Shown: positions 59,196-64,000 of the stretch, one piece after another | How the letters are laid out: the number at the start of each line of letters is the position of its first letter | Position numbering within the stretch: the stretch's first letter is position 1 | Origin: Amborella trichopoda | Lineage: Eukaryota > Streptophyta > Magnoliopsida > Amborellales > Amborellaceae | DNA length: 64,000 nucleotides | Direction of reading: 5' to 3' | NCBI RefSeq assembly: GCF_000471905.2 | Contig: NW_006500340.1 | Span: 4,181,086 to 4,245,085, forward strand | Translations under genes and position numbers: made by a program | Notes under the pieces: generated by a model | Database searches by the model: none | Told to the model about the DNA's origin: nothing | Seen by the model: only the letters and a program-made list of their open reading frames with translations

Positions 59196-59566
59196 TGACC
59201 TAATGTAGAGCTACGGATGCACCTCAAAAATCCATCGGAAAAGGTAGTTTTAATGTTGACAAGCCCTTTGATTGATCATCTCGACATCGATATGTATGAC
59301 CATGAAAAATAAAAAGATTTTAAGTCTAAAAAATAGTGCATTTTAAAACATATTATCTACACCATCCATTTTCAAGATTTTCATATGTTTATATATCTAC
59401 TTGATTTTAACTATTTTTTAAATTTAAAATTCTATAATTAGATATAAAAATAGATTTTGAGATAATCCTAAGAACATTTTACATCAAAATTATATACGAT
59501 GATAAAATTTGAAGGTGGACCTTACCTCTACAGCTACAAATGCATCTGTATGCCAACTGCACCCTA
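59196..59566 (-). mobile_element. MITE family F1, inverted copy upstream of the cysteine protease
   Basis: Read on the minus strand it starts AGGGTGCAGTTGGCATACAG and later passes TAGATGGTGT-type DNA, CATTTTTTAG and GAGATGATCAATCAAAGGGC, the F1 order. It ends near GGTAGTTTT..CCGATGGATTTTTGAGG. Both terminal palindromes are decayed (the left one reads TGTAGCTGTAGAGG), so it is old. Confidence 0.5.
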
Positions 59567-60140
59567 TAATACTTAAAAATAGAATGTTTATATAACTTGT
59601 TACAATTTCAACTTTGTCTGATGTTCCAAACATCAGACTGCTTGTTAATTTTTATTTTTGTTATTTTTAATATTCATAAGGCCATCTAATATCGTAGAGC
59701 TGTTTGATATTTGAAACATTGATACTATTTAGAGGTATATACCTTAGTTTGATTGTTTGGGGCCATTTGTTTGAAAACACACTAGAAAGTAGCACAATTA
59801 ACATTGCATGAAAGGCGCAGCTGAGTGTGGCATGCCCACAAATAATCGTCTAGAATGATACTACATAAGAGAGACAAAGAAACAATGTTAAAAGGGCAGC
59901 ATGTTAAGCTAAAAAAATTAGCATAAATCAGGCACACTAGAGGCCAAATTTGTGGTAAGATGCACCAGAAACCAAGTACTATAACGAGATGCAGGCCAAA
60001 CGGATTAACGTAAACGGGGGAGAGAATAGTGAGACAAAGTGAATGGAACAGAGAGAGAGAGAGAGGGTATGTCACAATCTTTAAGGTAGTTGTGTTGGGA
60101 CGCAGCCGGTGAGTTTTAATGGACTGTAGGAAGTTATCTA
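59567..60140 (+). other. Intergenic DNA upstream of the cysteine protease
   Basis: No gene is recognised. A GA run at 60050-60065 lies about 170 bp before the start codon. The open frame at 59782-60075 (minus) has no homology signal. Confidence 0.5.
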
Positions 60141-60144
60141 TGCA

Positions 60145-60152
60145 TATATAAG
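60145..60152 (+). promoter_or_regulatory. TATA box of the cysteine protease gene
   Basis: TATATAAG lies 79 bases before the ATG at 60231, in the context GCATATATAAGCAC. Transcription would start near 60178, giving a leader of about 50 bases. This is a good TATA position. Confidence 0.65.
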
Positions 60153-60230
60153 CACAACAGATTAGGCTGACGCTTCATTGATTGAATACACGTTGCCTGA
60201 TCACTTCAGAAAGAAAGACATTCACTAGCA

Positions 60231-61414
60231 ATGGCTCCTAGAGTTGCTTCACCACTCTCTTGCTTGTGCTTGGCCTTGTTTCTCATGGGCCTCTGGCTGC
60301 CGTCCGCAACTCCTCGCAGGCTAGAGGAGGAATCCTTATCGTCAATGTCGGCGAGGTTTGAGCAATGGATGGCTCTTCATGGCCGCCTGTACAAGGATGC
60401 CCAAGAGAAGGAGCAACGCTCCCAGATATTCGAGGAAAATCTCAAATTCATAGACTCTGTGAATGCGGAGGGGCGACTGTACAAACTGAGCACGAACAAG
60501 TTTGCAGACCTCACCAACGATGAATTCAAGGCCATGCATATGGGCTTCAAGGGTCATGAATGTGCCACGAGGGAATCTGATGCTCCCTTCATGTATGCCA
60601 ATGTTTCGGCCCCGGCCAGCATGGATTGGAGGAAGAAAGGCGCTGTCACTCCTGTCAAAGATCAAGGCCAATGCGGTTAACTATTAATTTCCTTATTAGC
60701 TTTATCTTTCTTCTTTGGCATGCTTTGACAGATTAGCATAATGGTGTAGCTAAACTATTTAGTCAAGAAGCTTAATTTTTCAATTTCCAGTGTTACAACA
60801 TGTAATTGTATGTCTCCTTCATGGACTCAGGTTGTTGTTGGGCGTTTTCGGCTGTTGCCGCCATGGAGGGCATACATGAAATCAAAACCGGCAAGCTGGT
60901 GTCTCTATCCGAACAAGAAGTAGTAGACTGCGACACTAAAGGAGAAGATCAGGGCTGCAATGGGGGTCTCATGGATGATGCATTCAAATTCATCATTAAC
61001 AACCACGGCCTCACCACCGAGGCTAAATACCCTTACAAGGCTGTTGATGGCACGTGCAAGAAAGCATCCTCGATCGCTGCTACTATCACAGGTTACGAGG
61101 ATGTTCCCACAAACAATGAGAAGGCCCTGCTCAAGGCTGTTGCCAGCCAGCCCGTCTCAGTTGCCATCGACGCCAGTGGGTATGAATTCCAGTTCTACTC
61201 TAGGGGTGTCTTCACCGGCAACTGTGGTACAGAACTAGACCATGGCGTGACAGCCGTGGGCTATGGAACCTCTGGTGGGACTAAATATTGGCTAGTGAAG
61301 AACTCATGGGGCAAGCAATGGGGGGAGGCAGGGTACATAATGATGCAGCGCGATGTTGCTTCAAAAGAGGGCCTCTGTGGTATAGCAATGCAAGCATCCT
61401 ACCCCACAGCCTAA
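60231..61414 (+). CDS. Papain-like cysteine protease, SAG39 type (C1A)
   Basis: A secreted or vacuolar endopeptidase of family C1A, made as an inactive precursor. The exons are 60231-60675 and 60831-61414; the intron is GT-AG in phase 1; the protein has 342 residues. Residues 1 to about 28 are a signal peptide. The propeptide has a perfect ERFNIN motif (E59, R63, F67, N70, I74, N78) and a GNFD-like motif in which Ser87 replaces the glycine. The mature enzyme starts near residue 127-130 (before [13 protein letters not shown]). Catalytic residues are present: oxyanion Gln145, Cys151 in CGCCWAFSA, His286 in [11 protein letters not shown] and Asn306 in [20 protein letters not shown] is also family-typical. 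It ends ASYPTA, without a KDEL tail or granulin domain. The CGCCWAF variant and the ending match the senescence-associated SAG39/SAG12 group, so a role in senescence or nutrient recycling is inferred. It is codon- and GC-richer than the surrounding DNA. Confidence 0.95.
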
Positions 61415-61709
61415 TGTGAACTTCTCCTTCCATTATCTATAATATTTGTATATGTTCTGTTCATTTTCCCTTTCTTGTTACAATCAAGAGGATGTGTACT
61501 CTAATGTGGATGATGTAGTTTTCCCTGCAAGTACTTGAATTGTCTGCATGTAACTCAGTTCATTCCATGAAGAACAATACAATATAGTCGCTGTTTGTCT
61601 GCCATCGAGTCCACATTATCTTGCACATATTAAGCGATGAGTTTTTCGATTTTTGTCCATAATTTAGTTTGTAACTCCTGTATTAATGCGAGCACTGGTT
61701 AGTTTAATC
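61415..61709. other. 3' region of the cysteine protease
   Basis: No canonical AATAAA is close to the stop codon. AACAATACAATATAG near 61574 may serve as a weak polyadenylation signal. Confidence 0.4.
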
Positions 61710-62628
61710 CAGCGTTCGAAAAGTCGGCCCAGTAGTTTCTACTCAGCCATGTTATTCAGGCTCGGGCCCTTGCCGAGTCTGAGTTGTCCTTATTTGGAGG
61801 TCTAATTCGGAGATCTTAAAACAAATTTAAAATATTATAAAAGTCTCAACAAATAAGAAATATATTTGTGACGTGTTTATGTTTTCTATCATTTTGACAA
61901 CCCAATTTTTTGAAATTTTTTGAAAAATGCCCCTGTCACAAACTTATTTTTTAAAATCTATTTTTTTCAATTTTTTTAAGCACAATGGGGTTTTCGATAG
62001 GCAGTGGCCTTGCAAGACACGACCCTCTCCTTATGCAATATGCAACTTTAAGCTCATCCATATATCTTTCAAATGATGGTGATTTAACGGCTTTTGGGTA
62101 TCGTTTGATAGGTCAAAATCTCGGTGCAAAACAGGTGACAATTGCTGAAACTTTCAGTCAACTTTATTCATTTTCGAAACTGATTTTGCCAAAAAATGTC
62201 CCTAAAGGCCTGAAAATTGTAGTTTTCTCTTATATAGTCTCCATTAACTCATTATACCTCCTCATAGCCATGGTTTGCTTCATAAGAAAGGGTTCAACAT
62301 ACTCTCTCTCTCAAGTTTATCATAAATCTCGATTTTCGTGCGAATCACACGTGTTGAGTTGAGCGGGACTATACTATCCATATCACCAATACGTGTATTG
62401 TTGCTAATTTACCACAAATAGATTGTGAAAATATATTGTATTTTTTTAAATTTTACTTTTAATGCAGTTTTCCTAATTTTTTGGCTTTTTTTATATTTTT
62501 TTATTTTTCTAATAATTTTCAGCTGCTACATTCCTCAGCCCTACTCGGACTGACTTACTTGGACTTAGGCAAGCACTCAGCTGGGGCATTTGGAAATTAA
62601 TTGGCCCGAGTTGAATTTTTTAACACTG
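61710..62628. mobile_element. hAT-like element with CAGYGTT ends
   Basis: The left end CAGCGTTCGAAAAGTCGGCC is mirrored on the right; the inverted right end is CAGTGTTAAAAAATTCAAC followed by TCGGGCC. The flanks GTTTAATC and TTCGAATC agree at 5 of 8 bases. The 900-bp inside contains a 125-codon open frame (61985-62362) without recognisable similarity. The ends resemble those of the element at 33654. Confidence 0.5.
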
Positions 62629-63506
62629 TTCGAATCCAGGACTTCCTATGGGATTCGGCCAGTGTCCAGAGCGGCTCTGTTTGGTGAGATCCAAGTGGAC
62701 TTGCCAAGCCCTGTCCGAGTTCCCCAGAAGGAGTACATAATCCCGAGAATTCTAACACTAACTGAAAAAAAGGCAGGAAAAAATTCAGAAACACTCATGA
62801 AATTATACACATATTATGAACAATGCAGTTAATTTTCATATATATTCATATTGTTGGTGTGATATGCTTGGCATACACTCGCTTATATGATCATCTAGTG
62901 CAACAGTGGATGGTTCCATAATGTCTATTGCAAATTCATATGACTCCCATCAATTTTCAGGTTCCCAATTCATATTAAAGATAAACAATAAGAAATTCAA
63001 ATTCCACATCTACCAACAAGAAAGACAATATGGTGGTAGAGTCACAGGCTCACAACCACAGAGTCTCAAAGACAGACTAGAGACATAATGCCAAAGTGTT
63101 AGCCTACCATCCTTAGGAATATATTGGAAGGTCACAATCATTTTAGCTGTTACACTAGCCGGTCTACAACCACGAGTCGAACAGCCCTTGTCAAAGTCTC
63201 CAACGTGAGTTACCATGTATGTCTCATCATTTTTATGGATATGGAGAATACAATTTACTCCAAAAGAATACAATCACATAGCCAATATAAAATAAAGTAG
63301 ACTAATTCTAGTATAGTACAATACTATATGTGCTATAAATGAAAAGATTTTGAAAGTTATAGTTAACCTCACTCTTGCAGTAGATGACAGGTTCTCGTGA
63401 GATTTGACCTAAAACTATCTGTGCATCCCTATGTACAGCGCATTAGGATACCAAAAGTAATTTTCATTTTACAAGCACATTAAGCTAAAGTACATCATTT
63501 TTTTAT
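62629..63506. other. Intergenic DNA
   Basis: Open frames at 62590-62832 (plus) and 63010-63273 (minus) have no motif I recognise and no splice partners. Nothing else is seen. Confidence 0.45.
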
Positions 63507-63874
63507 AGAAAAAGTTTATATAGAGCTGCGGCCCAAATATTTCACTAGAAGAGGTTATTTTGATGCCCAAATATTATCAAATTGATCATCACGACATCAA
63601 GATGCATGGACATGAGAAAAAAATGGATTTCAAAATTTGGAAATAGTGCATCTTGTAATACATTTTTTGAATGTCAATTTTCAAGATTTTCAAGTTTTTA
63701 TAGGTCTGCTTGATCTACACTATTTTTGAAGCTTTAAAATTTATAATTAGAGATGAAAATTTATTTTAAGGCTATCACAAAGATTTTCAGTATTGAAACC
63801 ATAGTTCTTAATATTATTTGAAGGTGCGTTTTAATTTGATTTTTTAGAGCTTCGGCTCTATACAAACCACACTC
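63507..63874 (-). mobile_element. MITE family F1 copy, exact 8-bp flanks
   Basis: On the minus strand it begins GAGTGTGGTTTGTATAGAGC and ends GAGCTCTATATAAACTTTTTC-like (the plus text is GAAAAAGTTTATATAGAGCT). The flanks TTTTTTAT at 63499-63506 and 63875-63882 are identical, although the word is low-complexity. The internal blocks TTGATCATCACGACATCAAG and GTCTGCTTGATCTACACTAT are shared with copies 1 and 2. The last 118 bases of the window after it hold no recognised feature. Confidence 0.78.
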
Positions 63875-64000
63875 TTTTTTATTTTTATTTTTGTAATTTA
63901 AATGGGAAAGACCCCAAACTATAGTAAAAATGAACCTTAAAACGTCATGTTATGGTACCCAATATGCTGACCACGCCTTGAGCCCATCTTGATGCAACGA

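Noticed and set aside
61985..62362. 125-codon open frame inside the CAGYGTT-ended element
   Set aside because: It shows no transposase or other motif, and its length is unremarkable for one open frame in 64 kb.
1..64000. CRISPR array, operon or prokaryotic-type island
   Set aside because: The gene structures, introns and repeats are plant nuclear throughout; no spaced direct repeats of CRISPR type occur.

Overview
This is nuclear DNA from a flowering plant. It holds split genes with GT-AG introns, an L-type lectin receptor kinase, a P-class PPR protein and a senescence-type papain protease. The intergenic DNA is AT-rich and full of (CT)n/(GA)n tracts, MITEs, retrotransposon tails and tandem duplications. 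Introns of up to 5.1 kb and abundant GA/CT microsatellites suggest a woody, possibly early-diverging eudicot or magnoliid. That placement is a weak inference; no marker gene settles the species.

Layout. Positions 251-12476 (minus) hold the 5' half of a PDS5 cohesin-regulator gene: 14 exons, 732 codons with no break, running off the left edge. Positions 12.7-20.1 kb are transposon debris. Positions 20200-25287 (plus) hold a three-exon TRM10-type tRNA m1G9 methyltransferase gene whose second intron has a GC donor. A 770-base assembly gap (26851-27620) sits inside a GA microsatellite. Positions 27714-29765 (minus) hold a single-exon clade VIII-like lectin receptor kinase. Positions 30-50 kb are repeats with two gene relics: a frameshifted, truncated fragment of an At1g29790-like methyltransferase (40.9-41.4 kb) and a lone MLH1 exon (43.3 kb). 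Positions 50118-51548 (minus) hold a single-exon PPR gene resembling Arabidopsis At1g77405. Positions 52-60 kb are again repeats, including a shrunken second copy of the methyltransferase fragment and a 1.7 kb long-terminal-inverted-repeat element. Positions 60231-61414 (plus) hold a two-exon SAG39-like cysteine protease. The tail of the window is repeat DNA.

The five intact genes (one partial) are ordinary, unrelated housekeeping or signalling genes with no sign of clustering by function. The most distinctive content is in the non-coding part. Two MITE families recur, called F1 and F2 here. F1 is about 360-390 bp with AGAGCC..GGCTCT or AAGGTTGCAACCTT palindromes in its inverted termini. F2 is about 230 bp. 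Several copies keep 8-bp target-site duplications, two exact in F2 and one exact in F1, which fits hAT-type transposition. F1 and F2 copies repeatedly lie next to each other. A Mutator-type element with an exact 9-bp duplication sits in the TRM10 intron, and larger long-TIR elements carry tandem repeats or gene-like filler. No autonomous transposase is visible. All homology statements come from reading the translated sequence, not from database searches.
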